64,000 nt of DNA from an uncultured Caldilineaceae bacterium. GTDB lineage: Bacteria > Chloroflexota > Anaerolineae > Caldilineales > Caldilineaceae. This document shows positions 46,475-58,100 of this stretch, piece after piece. Each line of letters starts with the position of its first letter. Within the stretch, counting starts at the first letter, position 1. The stretch is from positions 124,001-188,000 of the forward strand of contig CATOTS010000024.1 of assembly GCA_951813625.1 (NCBI GenBank). The letters are read 5' to 3'. Made by a program: the position numbers and the translations under genes. The notes under the pieces are model-generated. The model was not told where the DNA came from and did no database searches. It was given only the letters and a program-made list of their open reading frames with translations.

Positions 46475-49348
46475 TCAACCCGTCGCCTGCAAACCGGCCG
46501 CGATTCCGTTTATGGAAAGCAAGATCGCATGCCGAAGCCGCCGGTCGTAATCGCCGCCCGCCGTCGCGTCTTGCCGGCGGTATTCCTTCTGCCGTTCGGC
46601 CTCCCGCTGTTTTTTGAGCAATGCGACCTGGATATAGTTGAGCGGATCAACATAGGGGTTGCGCAGTCTGATGCTGCGCTGGAGCCACGGCTCGTTGTCC
46701 AAAAGGGCATCCTGCCCGGTGATGCCCAGAATAGTCCGTTCCGTAAGACGAAACTCCTCGATGATTTCGCCAAAAATCGCCCGGCTCGTCTCCTTCCCGG
46801 CCAGCGAGGCGTACAATGTGGCGATTGTCATATCGGCCCGGCGCATCGAGAGCTGCGACCGGTCGATGACGGTGCGGAAAAGAGGCCAATCTTGATACAT
46901 GTTCTGTAGCAGCGCCATTCGCGACGGAGACTCTGCCCGAAGACCGGTCCCAAGCCCATACCAGCCCGGGAGATTGACGCGGCTCTGCGTCCAGGCAAAG
47001 ACCCAGGGAATGGCGCGCAGGTCGGCTATGTCGGTCGTCTCTCTGCGCTTGGCAGGCCGCGAGCCGATATTCATCTGCCCCAGCTGCTCGATCGGCGTCG
47101 CCTCGTGGAAGTAGCTGAGAAAGTCAGGGTTCTCAACCAGGGACCGGTATTTGCGCTCAGCGCGATCGCTGGCCTCTTCCAGGATATCTACCCAACTCTC
47201 CTCGAAGGGCATGAGGGCGTCTGCCGGCTCACCGCCATCCTCAAGTGGCCCGCCCTTCTCGCAGCTTGCCAGCAGGACTGCATTCACCAGTTGCTCCAGA
47301 TGGCGCTGGGCGACCGCGCGATTGCTGTAGCGGGCGCTGATCACCTCCCCCTGCTCGGTGATTTTGATCCGCCCCTGTACCGATCCCGGCGGCTGCGCCA
47401 GAATCGCCCGATTGGCCGGCCCGCCGCCGCGCCCGATCGAGCCGCCGCGGCCGTGAAAGAGGGTCAACTTTACCCCGTGTGCTCTGCAGGTCTCGGCGAG
47501 CCTCCGCTGCGCCTGGTACAGAATCCAGGTTGAGCGCAGGTAGCCGCCGTCCTTGTTCGAGTCGCTGTACCCGATCATGATCTCCTGGCGGTTGCCGCGC
47601 TGCGCCAGGTGCTGGCGGTAGATCGGGGAGGCGAACAACGCTCGCATGACATCGGGCGCTCCGACCAGGTCCTCGATTGTCTCGAACAAGGGCGCGATGT
47701 CGATCTGCCCGAAGAGACCGGCGTCCTTTGCCAGCAGCAGCACCTCGAGCACGTGGCTGACGGAGGTTGTCATGCTGATGATGTACGCGCCGATTGCATT
47801 GGGCGCGATCCGCTCGTGCGCTTTTCGAATCAGCCGGAAGAGGGCCACAGTCTCGTTGGTCTCGTCGCTGTATTGCAGGCGCGCAGTAAGCGGGCGCGGG
47901 CTCTCGATCTCGTTGACCAGCAGCTGCGTCCTTTCCTGCTCCGTCAGCGCCATATAGTCAGAATTTCCATCAAGATTGTAACTATCCAGCAGCTCGGCTA
48001 CGGCCTGCATGTGGCGCTCGGAGTGCTGTCTCATATCCATCGACGCCAGGTGGAAGCCGAAGATGCGGGCCTGTTGCACCAGGCGGGCGAACCGTCCTTC
48101 AGCCAGCCGGCTGCCCTTGTTTCGACGCAGGCTGCGCTGAATCAACTCCAGGTCGGCAATGAATTCATCGGCGTTGTTGTAGGCCCAGGGATCCGGCCTC
48201 TGTGACGCCCAACTCTCCCGGTTCTGCGCCATCGTTGCGCCGAGGCGCCTGTAGATCAGAATCATCTTCTGGCGGTACGGTTCAAGCGAGAAGCGTTCCA
48301 GCCGGGCTTTGTCGCTCTCCGGCGCCCGCTCCAGATCGCGCGCGAGGCTGCCGAGGAACTCCTGCGCAAACGCGCCGCGTGTGCGCGCAACGCTGAGATG
48401 ACCGTACATGCCGACGACTGTGCGCCGGTACAGTTCGAGCGCCTGCTGTTTCTGCTGGCGCAGGGCGTCTTCGGTTACCTTCAGTGTGACGAACGGATTT
48501 CCGTCGCGGTCGCCGCCAATCCACAAGCCGTAACGCAGGAAAGTAGGCAGATGCGCGGAATTGCCTTCCACTGTCTTGTCCGAGGCCCCGATGGGAAAGG
48601 CCGCCTCCAGCGCCCTCTTGAATTCAGCGTAGATCTCCGGCAAGAGATCGAACAGCGTGGTTTCGAAGAAATAAAGCCCTTCCCGCACCTCGTCCAACAC
48701 GTCCGGCCGCCGTTCCCGGTTCACGTCGCTCTGCCAAAGAGAAACCACGATCTCCCGCACCTGCTCCCAGATCGTCTCCCTTTCACTGGGGAGGAGCACG
48801 CGGAATTCAAGGTCGTGCAGCAATGTCGACAGGTCGAGCAACTTCAGGAGGATGGTGCGGCGCTTGGCCTCGGTCGGGTGGGCCGTGAAGACCGGCTGGA
48901 TCAGCAACTCCTGCAGCAGCTGGGCGATTTCTTCGCGTTCTGTCCCGCCGCCGCGTAGCCGTTCGATCGCGGCCGCGATCGTCTCGGGCATGGGCTGGCC
49001 TTCCTTCTCGGCGCGTGCCGTACGCTGCCGCACCACGCGAATACGCTGTTGCTCTTCGGCCAGGTTGACAAGTTGAAAGTAGGTGGTAAAGGCTTTGAGA
49101 ACGCCCAGCGTCCCATCCAAATCGTTCACCAATTGGGCGGTACATTCTTCGATGCGGGCGCCTGCGCGCGCATCACCCTGGCGTTGGGCGCGGGTGAGGG
49201 AGCGCAGCTCCTCCACGAGGTCGAATATCTCCTGCCCCTCCTGCTCTACGATCGTCTCGCCCAGCAGGTTGCCCAATTGGCGCACGGTCCGGCGCAGTCT
49301 GTCGCCGGCTTCGGAAGGGGCGTTCGTGTTCTCAGCTACGGTTGCCAC
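46475..49348 (-). CDS. ppc: Phosphoenolpyruvate carboxylase
   Basis: Fixes bicarbonate on PEP to give oxaloacetate. About 957 residues, normal for the family. Seen: FTAHPTEAKRRT (catalytic His), GGDRDGNPFVT, GYSDSNKDGG, FHGRGGSIGRGGGP (PEP/bicarbonate loop), QGEVISARYS, and a C-terminal LSINGIAAGLQATG near the allosteric aspartate site. The start is not certain: the frame opens at 49432, and the GTG at 49348 gives VATVAENTNAPSEAG, which looks more natural. It lies 81 bases before cimA and would supply oxaloacetate for aspartate-family synthesis in the same transcript. Confidence 0.96.
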   Translation of the reverse strand: MATVAENTNAPSEAGDRLRRTVRQLGNLLGETIVEQEGQEIFDLVEELRSLTRAQRQGDARAGARIEECTAQLVNDLDGTLGVLKAFTTYFQLVNLAEEQQRIRVVRQRTARAEKEGQPMPETIAAAIERLRGGGTEREEIAQLLQELLIQPVFTAHPTEAKRRTILLKLLDLSTLLHDLEFRVLLPSERETIWEQVREIVVSLWQSDVNRERRPDVLDEVREGLYFFETTLFDLLPEIYAEFKRALEAAFPIGASDKTVEGNSAHLPTFLRYGLWIGGDRDGNPFVTLKVTEDALRQQKQQALELYRRTVVGMYGHLSVARTRGAFAQEFLGSLARDLERAPESDKARLERFSLEPYRQKMILIYRRLGATMAQNRESWASQRPDPWAYNNADEFIADLELIQRSLRRNKGSRLAEGRFARLVQQARIFGFHLASMDMRQHSERHMQAVAELLDSYNLDGNSDYMALTEQERTQLLVNEIESPRPLTARLQYSDETNETVALFRLIRKAHERIAPNAIGAYIISMTTSVSHVLEVLLLAKDAGLFGQIDIAPLFETIEDLVGAPDVMRALFASPIYRQHLAQRGNRQEIMIGYSDSNKDGGYLRSTWILYQAQRRLAETCRAHGVKLTLFHGRGGSIGRGGGPANRAILAQPPGSVQGRIKITEQGEVISARYSNRAVAQRHLEQLVNAVLLASCEKGGPLEDGGEPADALMPFEESWVDILEEASDRAERKYRSLVENPDFLSYFHEATPIEQLGQMNIGSRPAKRRETTDIADLRAIPWVFAWTQSRVNLPGWYGLGTGLRAESPSRMALLQNMYQDWPLFRTVIDRSQLSMRRADMTIATLYASLAGKETSRAIFGEIIEEFRLTERTILGITGQDALLDNEPWLQRSIRLRNPYVDPLNYIQVALLKKQREAERQKEYRRQDATAGGDYDRRLRHAILLSINGIAAGLQATG

Positions 49349-49494
49349 GGTACTGCCACCCCACTCGGAACAACCGCTCACCGGAAGGACGGTGCCCCCA
49401 ACGCCAATGCCTCTCGCTCGGCGGCTTGCCATATCTGAGGGCGAAAAGAAGAGGCAGGATTGTCGAAACTTTGCCTACTGGCCGAGGGTCCGCT

Positions 49495-50583
49495 TCATGC
49501 CTCCCTGAGCGCTTGCACGACAAGATCGCCCATCACCTCGGTGCCGGTAGTCTCGGTGCCCGGTTGGGCGATGTCAGGGGTCCGCACGCCCTCGGCAAGC
49601 ACAGAATCGACCGCTGTCTCGACAGCGACCGCCTCTTCTTCCAGGCCAAGGCTATGTCGCAGGAGCATGGCGCTGCTCAGAATCGCGGCCAGCGGGTTGG
49701 CGATGCCTTTCCCGGCGATGTCCGGCGCGCTGCCGTGAATCGGTTCGTAGAGGCCCAGGGGCAGCTCGTGCCGGTTGCTGATGTCGCCCAGGCTGGCGGA
49801 AGGCAGCATGCCCATCGAACCGGCCAGCATCGACGCCTCGTCGGTGAGGATATCCCCGAACAGGTTGCCCGCTACGATCACGTCGTAATCGGCCGGCCGG
49901 CGAATCAGATGCATGGCCATCGCGTCGACGAGGACGTGCTCGACCTCCAGTTCGGAATAGTCGGCAAGCGTTGCCGTTGCCACGCTGCGCCACAGGCGGG
50001 ATGAAGCGAGCACGTTGGCCTTGTCCACGCTGGTCAGACGCTTGCTTCGCTCCATCGCCGAGTCAGCGGCGAGGCGGACGACCCGTTCGATTTCGGGCCG
50101 AGTGTAGACCATCGTGTCGTATGCCTCGAAGTTGTCGTCGGCCTCCTTGCGTGGGCCGAAATAGATGCCGCCGGTCAGCTCGCGCACAACCAGCAGGTCG
50201 ACGCCTTGCAACGCCTCTTCCTTGATCGTGCTGGCCGACAGGAGTTCGGGCTGGAGCTTTACGGGGCGCAGGTTGGCGAATAGGTCGAGGCTCTTGCGCA
50301 GGGCAAGTACGCCGCGCTCAGGTCTGTCAGGCATGCCTGGATCGTCCCACTTGGGCCCGCCGACCGCGCCGAGCAAAACGGCTTCGGCCTTTGCTGCGGC
50401 CTCCACGGTTTCATCGGGCAGGCTGGTGCCCAGCTGATCGATCGATCGACCTCCGATCATCTGATGATCAAACTCGATGGTGTGCCCAAACCTATCGGCC
50501 ACCGCGGCCAGGATTTTCCTGGCTTCAGTCGTAACTTCAGGGCCGATGCCGTCGCCGTCCAGGATGACAATCGTTGCTTCCAT
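49495..50583 (-). CDS. leuB: 3-isopropylmalate dehydrogenase
   Basis: NAD-dependent oxidative decarboxylase of 362 residues. In leucine synthesis it acts on 3-isopropylmalate and in the citramalate route on 3-methylmalate. Seen: [49 protein letters not shown] (substrate loop), [28 protein letters not shown] (metal Asps) and [19 protein letters not shown] (NAD site). AAGGAAAGG precedes the ATG. Directly upstream is a stable hairpin with a T-rich tail, so expression may be controlled separately from leuCD. Confidence 0.96.
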   Translation of the reverse strand: MEATIVILDGDGIGPEVTTEARKILAAVADRFGHTIEFDHQMIGGRSIDQLGTSLPDETVEAAAKAEAVLLGAVGGPKWDDPGMPDRPERGVLALRKSLDLFANLRPVKLQPELLSASTIKEEALQGVDLLVVRELTGGIYFGPRKEADDNFEAYDTMVYTRPEIERVVRLAADSAMERSKRLTSVDKANVLASSRLWRSVATATLADYSELEVEHVLVDAMAMHLIRRPADYDVIVAGNLFGDILTDEASMLAGSMGMLPSASLGDISNRHELPLGLYEPIHGSAPDIAGKGIANPLAAILSSAMLLRHSLGLEEEAVAVETAVDSVLAEGVRTPDIAQPGTETTGTEVMGDLVVQALREA

Positions 50584-50597
50584 GCGTGCCTTTCCTT

Positions 50598-50646
50598 AAG
50601 AAAACGCCCACTCCCTCAAGGCTGGGCTTGAGGAGTTTGTGGGCGC
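50598..50646 (-). terminator. Terminator- or attenuator-like hairpin in the leuB leader
   Basis: On the minus strand an outer stem CGCCCAC/GTGGGCG and an inner stem CTCCTCAAG/CTTGAGGGAG (one bulged base) with a six-base loop are followed at once by TTTTCTT. The structure lies between the methyltransferase stop (50658) and the leuB start codon (50583), its tail only about ten bases upstream of the leuB ribosome site. Confidence 0.7.
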
Positions 50647-50657
50647 TAATGGGTTGT

Positions 50658-51503
50658 TCAGTCTTCGTCTTCGCCTCTCGGCTGGGGACGTCTTCCCCCG
50701 AATACGGCCAGCTCGAATACCTTGAAGTAGCAGTCTACGTCTTCGAAGCCGATTCGCCGCAACCAGTCGCACTGCAGCTCTACCGGCGCGAGGAGATTGG
50801 CCTTCTTGTCCTCCCGTTTGCGGTAATCCATGGCCACTTGGTCGCGGGTCTGCGCCTCGCTTCCGGTCAGCTGACTTGCCCACAGACTGTCGATGAAGTA
50901 GTCGTCGTAAAGCCCTTCGATGTAGGGCGTGGCCGAGGAGACGTGTTCGACATTGACGAAGACGCCGCCCGGCTCCAACAGGTCGAAGATGTCCAAATAG
51001 ATCTGGCTCTTGACCGGGTCGGGCTGGTGGTGGATGGAGAAACCGGATACGACTACATCGAAGGGAGCGTGGGCGGAAATAATGTCGAACCAGGCGGGGT
51101 CGGAATAGTCAACCGAAGAAATGTGAAGGGACTTGCTGAAGGCCTGCAGGTTGCGAACTGCGGCCTGGATCATCGGCATCGAGAAATCAACCAGCGTCCC
51201 CCTGGCTTGGGGGTACCTATCCAGTACTGTAGCGGCCAGAATGCCATCACCGCAGCCCAGGTCCAGAAAGTTTCGAACCGGCTGTTCGCCCAACTCGGAG
51301 GCGTTCTTGGCCCCGGCAACTACCCGCATCATCACATCCAGCTGGATCTGAGCCAGGGGCAGCCCTTTGCGCGCCTGGAGCAGGTACTGTTTGACCAGGC
51401 CGGGGTCCTTCCACACCGAACTCGTTGACTCCGCCGCCGCGTCTGCCGCCACTTCGCTCAATCCCCTCCGAGTCCCCGGTCTTACGTCACTTGTAACTTG
51501 CAT
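50658..51503 (-). CDS. Class I SAM-dependent methyltransferase
   Basis: A 281-residue methyltransferase with the Rossmann-like core: NFLDLGCGDGILAATVLDRY (motif I), TLVDFSMPMIQAA (motif II acidic residue), FDVVVSGFSIHHQPDPVKSQ (motif IV region) and LLEPGGVFVNVEHV. It belongs to the broad Methyltransf_25/UbiE-like group; the substrate is unknown. The frame extends to 51662, but the ATG at 51501-51503 avoids overlap with leuD. It is inserted between leuD and leuB, 38 bases after leuD, and followed by the leuB leader hairpin. Confidence 0.88.
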   Translation of the reverse strand: MQVTSDVRPGTRRGLSEVAADAAAESTSSVWKDPGLVKQYLLQARKGLPLAQIQLDVMMRVVAGAKNASELGEQPVRNFLDLGCGDGILAATVLDRYPQARGTLVDFSMPMIQAAVRNLQAFSKSLHISSVDYSDPAWFDIISAHAPFDVVVSGFSIHHQPDPVKSQIYLDIFDLLEPGGVFVNVEHVSSATPYIEGLYDDYFIDSLWASQLTGSEAQTRDQVAMDYRKREDKKANLLAPVELQCDWLRRIGFEDVDCYFKVFELAVFGGRRPQPRGEDED

Positions 51504-51541
51504 TTGCTTCTTTGCAATAGGCAACCAGGAACGAACAACCG

Positions 51542-52143
51542 TCAAAACGACGCCGCGGCTTCGAAGGCGCTGATCTGCTCCTCCTTGTCCAAAAGATAGC
51601 CAAGATCGTCGAGTCCGCGTAGCAGACATTGCTTGCGAAACGGATCGATTTCGAATGTCCAACTGTTTTGTGAGCCGCCAATTTGGGGCAATTCGACCGT
51701 CTGGCGCGCCAGGTCGACTGTAATCTCAGTTTGCGGGAGCTCTTCGACCAGGTCGAGAAGGTGCGCTACGCTCTCTTCGGCCAATTGAATCGGCAACAAC
51801 CCGTTCTTGAGGCTGTTGTTGTAGAAGATGTCGGCGAAAGCAGACGATATCACCGCCCGAAAACCGTACTGGGACAGCGCCCAAACGGCATGTTCCCGGC
51901 TCGAGCCGATACCGAAATTTCGGCCTGCCACAAGCACTTCGGCGCCCCCGAATTGGGGCTGGTTCAGGACAAAATCCGGATTGGGGCTGCCGTCGCGATT
52001 GTACCGCCACCAGGAGAAAAGGCCGTCACCCATTCCAGCCTGCGTTACCGCTGTCAGGTAGCGCGCCGGGATGATCTGGTCGGTATCGACGTTTTCCACC
52101 CGCAGGGGCATGGCGGTCGAAGTCAGCTTTGTAAAGGCCTGCA

Positions 52144-52144
<1 letters not shown>
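51542..52144 (-). CDS. leuD: 3-isopropylmalate dehydratase small subunit
   Basis: A 200-residue swivel domain of the aconitase family: NVDTDQIIPARYL, GRNFGIGSSREHAVWALSQY (substrate-binding loop) and FADIFYNNSLKNGLLPI. With LeuC it isomerises 2- to 3-isopropylmalate, and also citramalate to 3-methylmalate. The ATG at 52142-52144 overlaps the leuC TGA by one base; a GTG one codon earlier is possible. Coupled translation with leuC is expected. Confidence 0.96.
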
Positions 52145-53547
<1,403 letters not shown>

Positions 53548-53594
53548 GCACCGATTCCTTTTCTCTCGCGAAGGGACTCAGGTCGCCCGGCGGC

Positions 53595-55094
53595 CTAAGG
53601 CAAGCTTGTTTCCCCCATCAGGTAGCGGTCGCACTCACGCGCCGCTTCGCGCCCTTCGTTGATGGCCCACACGACGAGGCTCTGACCGCGGCGCATGTCG
53701 CCGGCCGCGAAGACGCCGGGCACGTTGGTGGCGTACTTGCCGTACTCGGCCTTGGCATTGGAACGCGCATCCCTTTCCACGCCCAACTGGTCCAAAACAG
53801 GGTTTTCCGGCCCTCTGAAACCCATCGCCAGCAACACGAGCTGGCAGGGCCACACTTTCTCGGTGCCGGGCACCTCGCGCAACTGCGGACGCGCGCCGTT
53901 CTCGCTCGGCAACCACTCGATCATCACCGTGTGCAGTTCCTTCAGCCGCCCCTGTTCATCGCCGACAAAACGCTTGGTACTGATCAGGAACGTACGCGGG
54001 TCGGCGCCGAAGCGTTCGGCAGCCTCGGCATGACCGTAGTCGACGCGGAAGATATTCGGCCATTCCGGCCAGGGGTTGGTTGGCGCCCGCGACGGCGGCG
54101 GCTTGGGCATAATCTCGAACATATTGACGCTATTGCAGCCATGGCGCATCGAAGTGCCGAGGCAGTCGTTACCGGTGTCGCCTCCGCCGATGACGATTAC
54201 GTCCTTGCCTTCGGCTGAGATGTAGGGATAGCCGAAGCCCTCCCCCGGTAATGCGCCATATTTGTCGTCCAGGAGCTGCTTGGTGTTTGCGTGCAGGAAC
54301 TCCATGGCGAAGTGTACGCCATCCAGTTCGCGGCCTTCGATCGGCAGGTTGTTCGGGTTCGTTGCGCCGCCGCACAGAACGACCGCGCTGAACTCGTCCA
54401 AAAGGCTGTCAGCGGCAATGTCCCTGCCAACTTCACAGTTGGTGATGAAGGTAACGCCCTCGGCGCGCATCAGGTCAACACGACGTTCGACCCGCTCCTT
54501 CTCCAACTTCATGTTGGGGATGCCGTACATGAGGAGGCCGCCGATGCGGTCAGCCCGCTCGTATACGGTAACGGTGTGACCCGCCGCGTTGAGCTGCGCG
54601 GCGCAGGCAAGCCCCGCCGGCCCCGAGCCGACTACGGCGACCCGCTCCCCGGTGCGAACAGCGGGGGGATGGGGGACAACCCACCCCTCCTCAAAGCCGC
54701 GATCAATGATGGCGCACTCGATGCTCTTGATCGTAACCGGCGGCTCGATCAGGCCCAATGTGCAGGAGCCTTCACAAGGCGCTGGGCAGACGCGGCCCGT
54801 GAACTCGGGGAAATTGTTTGTGGCGTGTAGGCGGTCCAGCGCCTCGCGCCAGCGATCCAGGTAGACCAGATCGTTCCACTCAGGAATGAGATTGTTGATG
54901 GGACAGCCGCCCTCGGGCATTGTCCCGGTATGGCAGAATGGGATGCCGCAGTCCATGCAGCGCGCGCCCTGATGCTGCAAGTCCTGTATCGTCAGATGCA
55001 GATGAAATTCATCCCAGTCCTGAATTCGTTCAAGCGGCGAGCGCTCCGGAAAGGTTTGCCGGTCGAATTCAAGAAAGCCAGTCGGTTTACCCAT
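53595..55094 (-). CDS. gltD: Glutamate synthase (NADPH) small subunit
   Basis: A 499-residue FAD/Fe-S subunit that passes electrons from NADPH to GltB. Seen: N-terminal cluster cysteines in [12 protein letters not shown] and [18 protein letters not shown] loop [20 protein letters not shown] loop [15 protein letters not shown], and a late FAD motif [31 protein letters not shown] precedes the ATG. It is 78 bases after gltB; that gap contains a near-palindromic repeat. Confidence 0.97.
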   Translation of the reverse strand: MGKPTGFLEFDRQTFPERSPLERIQDWDEFHLHLTIQDLQHQGARCMDCGIPFCHTGTMPEGGCPINNLIPEWNDLVYLDRWREALDRLHATNNFPEFTGRVCPAPCEGSCTLGLIEPPVTIKSIECAIIDRGFEEGWVVPHPPAVRTGERVAVVGSGPAGLACAAQLNAAGHTVTVYERADRIGGLLMYGIPNMKLEKERVERRVDLMRAEGVTFITNCEVGRDIAADSLLDEFSAVVLCGGATNPNNLPIEGRELDGVHFAMEFLHANTKQLLDDKYGALPGEGFGYPYISAEGKDVIVIGGGDTGNDCLGTSMRHGCNSVNMFEIMPKPPPSRAPTNPWPEWPNIFRVDYGHAEAAERFGADPRTFLISTKRFVGDEQGRLKELHTVMIEWLPSENGARPQLREVPGTEKVWPCQLVLLAMGFRGPENPVLDQLGVERDARSNAKAEYGKYATNVPGVFAAGDMRRGQSLVVWAINEGREAARECDRYLMGETSLP

Positions 55095-55106
55095 CGCTCA
55101 TCTCCT

Positions 55107-55175
55107 GACTGCGTATTGCGTTTACACATTGATTCGCAATACCGGTTACTGCAGGGGCCCGATACGCAATACTCA
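55107..55175. repeat. Small palindromic repeat between gltB and gltD
   Basis: GACTGCGTATTGCGT (55107-55121) and the roughly reverse-complementary GATACGCAATACTCAGT (about 55160-55176) can pair across a 38-base loop. The 15-mer recurs exactly at 2351-2365, inside the start of lysJ. It may be a small dispersed hairpin element or a processing site between gltB and gltD. Confidence 0.5.
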
Positions 55176-58100
55176 GTTTCCGCTAACTCGCGCCGCAAGG
55201 TCCTGGCTGTTGCGTTGGAACGCCGCCATCATCGCCTCCGCGCCCTTGAGACCGGTGGCTTCGACTTCGGCCAGGCACTGCTGCATGCGCTTATAGTCCT
55301 TGGGCAAAACTTTGACAAATCTGGGCAAGTATTCGTCCCAATTCGATAGGACGCGTCTGGCAACCTCTGAATTTGTAAAAGCATAGTGGCGCTGGACCAT
55401 TGCGCGCACCTCTTCGCACTCCTCCGGGTCCTGCAGTTCGTCGAGTTCGACCATTTCAAGATTGACACGTTTGTCGAAGCGAACGCCGTCCACCGGCTTC
55501 TCGTCGAGTACGTAGGCGATGCCGCCGGACATGCCCGCGGCAAAGTTGCGTCCTGTGCGCCCCAGCACGACGACGCGTCCCCCCGTCATGTACTCGCATC
55601 CGTGGTCGCCGACGCCCTCGATGACCGCCTGCATGCCCGAGTTGCGCACGCAGAAACGTTCGCCTGCCATGCCGCGGACGTAGGCCTCTCCGCTCGTGGC
55701 GCCGTAGAAGGCGACATTGCCGATGATGATGTTGTCCTCGGCTTTGAAAGTGGAACCGTAGGGGGGATAGGCGATGATCTTGCCGCCGGAAAGCCCCTTG
55801 CCGAAGTAGTCGTTGCCGTCGCCTTCCAGTTCCAGCGTCAGTCCGCTGGGAATAAAGGCGCCGAAACTCTGGCCGGCCGCACCCTGGAAATGCAGCTGGA
55901 TTGTGTCCTCCGGAAGGCCTTCGGGGCCAAAGCGGCGAGTGATCTCGCTGCCGGTGATTGTGCCAACGACGCGGTTGGTGTTGCTGATTGGCAGCGTTGC
56001 GCGTACCTTTCGCAACGCGTCCGCGGCGTCTCCACCCTCCTGCCCTTCGCGCGCCCGTTCTACATCCTCTACGCTGTTTTCGAGGGCCGGCTGGCATAGT
56101 TCGAGCAGTGTCGTATTGTCCAGCGCCAGCTCAAGGCCGTGGTCCTGATCGATCTGACAGTAACGTCCCCAGTCGTCGGGAACGTCGGGCCGGTGCAGAA
56201 TGGCGGTCAGGTCGATTCCCTGCGCCTTCCAGTGGTCGATCGCATGCCGTGCATGCAGCCTGTCGGTACGCCCGATCATCTCATTCACGGTGCGGAAACC
56301 AAGTTTCGCCATGTACTCGCGCAACTCCTGCGCAACGAAGCGCATGAAATTGACCACATGCTCCGGGTCGCCGGTGAACTTCTCCCGCAGCTCGGGATTC
56401 TGTGTTGCGACGCCGACCGGGCAAGTGTCCAGGTGGCAAACACGCATCATGATGCATCCGAGCGCCACAAGCGGGCTGGTGGCGAAACCGAACTCCTCGG
56501 CGCCCAGCAGCGCGGCGATCGCGAGGTCGCGCCCTGTCTTGAGCTGGCCGTCGGTCTCGACAACGACGCGGCTGCGCAGGTTGTTGATAACGAGCGTCTG
56601 GTGCGTCTCAGCGACGCCCAACTCCCACGGCAGGCCGGCATGTTTGATGCTGGTCTGCGGCGAGGCGCCCGTGCCGCCGTCGTGTCCGCTGATAAGGATA
56701 ACGTCGGCGTGACCCTTGGCGACTCCGGCGGCGACCGTTCCCACGCCCACTTCCGATACCAACTTGACGTTGATGCGCGCGTGATGGTTCGCGTTCTTCA
56801 GGTCGTGAATCAACTCGGCCAGGTCTTCGATAGAGTAGATGTCGTGGTGCGGCGGCGGCGAGATTAAGCCCACGCCCGGCGTCGAGTGCCGCACTTCGGC
56901 GATCCACGGGTAAACTTTCTTGCCGGGCAGCTGACCGCCTTCGCCCGGCTTGGCGCCCTGCGCCATCTTGATCTGCAACTCCCTGGCGTTGACCAGGTAG
57001 TTGCTCGTAACGCCGAAACGGGCCGATGCAACCTGCTTAATGGCGCTGTTCTTCGAATCGCCGTTCGGCTCCAGGGTATAGCGGGCCGGGTCTTCGCCGC
57101 CTTCGCCGGTGTTGCTGCGACCGCCAATGCGGTTCATGGCGATGGCGAGCGTTTCATGGGCCTCCTTGCTGATGGAACCGTAGGACATCGCGCCGCTCTT
57201 GAAGCGTCTGCAGATCGATTCGACCGGTTCGACCTCTTCGATCGGGATGCTCGACGCGCTGTCGAAATCGAATTCCAGCAGGCCGCGCAGGTTGCACCAC
57301 TCCTTGTTCATCTCGTCGATATCTTTAGAATAAGCCTTGAAGGAGTCGTAGTCTTCGGTTCGCGTCGCCTGTTGCAGCAGGTGGATGGTACGCGGGTTGA
57401 AAAGGTGAAGCTCGCCGTCGCTGCGCCATTGGTAGTCGCCGCCGGGGGCCAGGAGCTGCCCGCCGCCGCTGCCATTGCCGTTGATGGCCGGTTGCATTGC
57501 GTCGCCAGCGTGGCCGTTTTCATTCAGGTTCGAATAGATTCGGACAGGGTAGGCGCGATCATGCCGCATCTTGACTTCGGCGTAGATCTCCGGCAGGTCG
57601 ATGCCCTCGACGCGGCTTGCAGTCCAGGTGAAGTACTTTTCGACCAGCCGCTGGCTCAACCCCAGGGCTTCAAAAATCTGCGCGCCGCAGTAGCTCTGGA
57701 TCGTCGAAATACCCATCTTCGACAGGACTTTAACAACCCCCTTCATCGCAGCCTTAACGTAATTGTAGACCGCGGTGTCGTGGTCGATATCGACGAGAAG
57801 ACGGCTCTGGATCATCTGGTCGAGAGTTTCCATCGCCAGGTAGGGGTTGACGGCCGTGGCGCCAAAGCCGATCAACAGGGAAAGGTGATGGACTTCGCGC
57901 GGCTCACCCGATTCGACTATGATGGCGGTCTGCGTACGCGTCTCATTGCGGATCAGGTAGTGATGCAGACCCGATGTCGCAAGTAGAGCGGGTATCGGCG
58001 CGATGCCGGGCTCGACGCCGCGGTCAGAGAGGATCAGGATGTTGAAACCCTCTTCGATCGCATCGGTTGCAGACTGGAAGAGGTCCTCGAGCGCCTGTTC

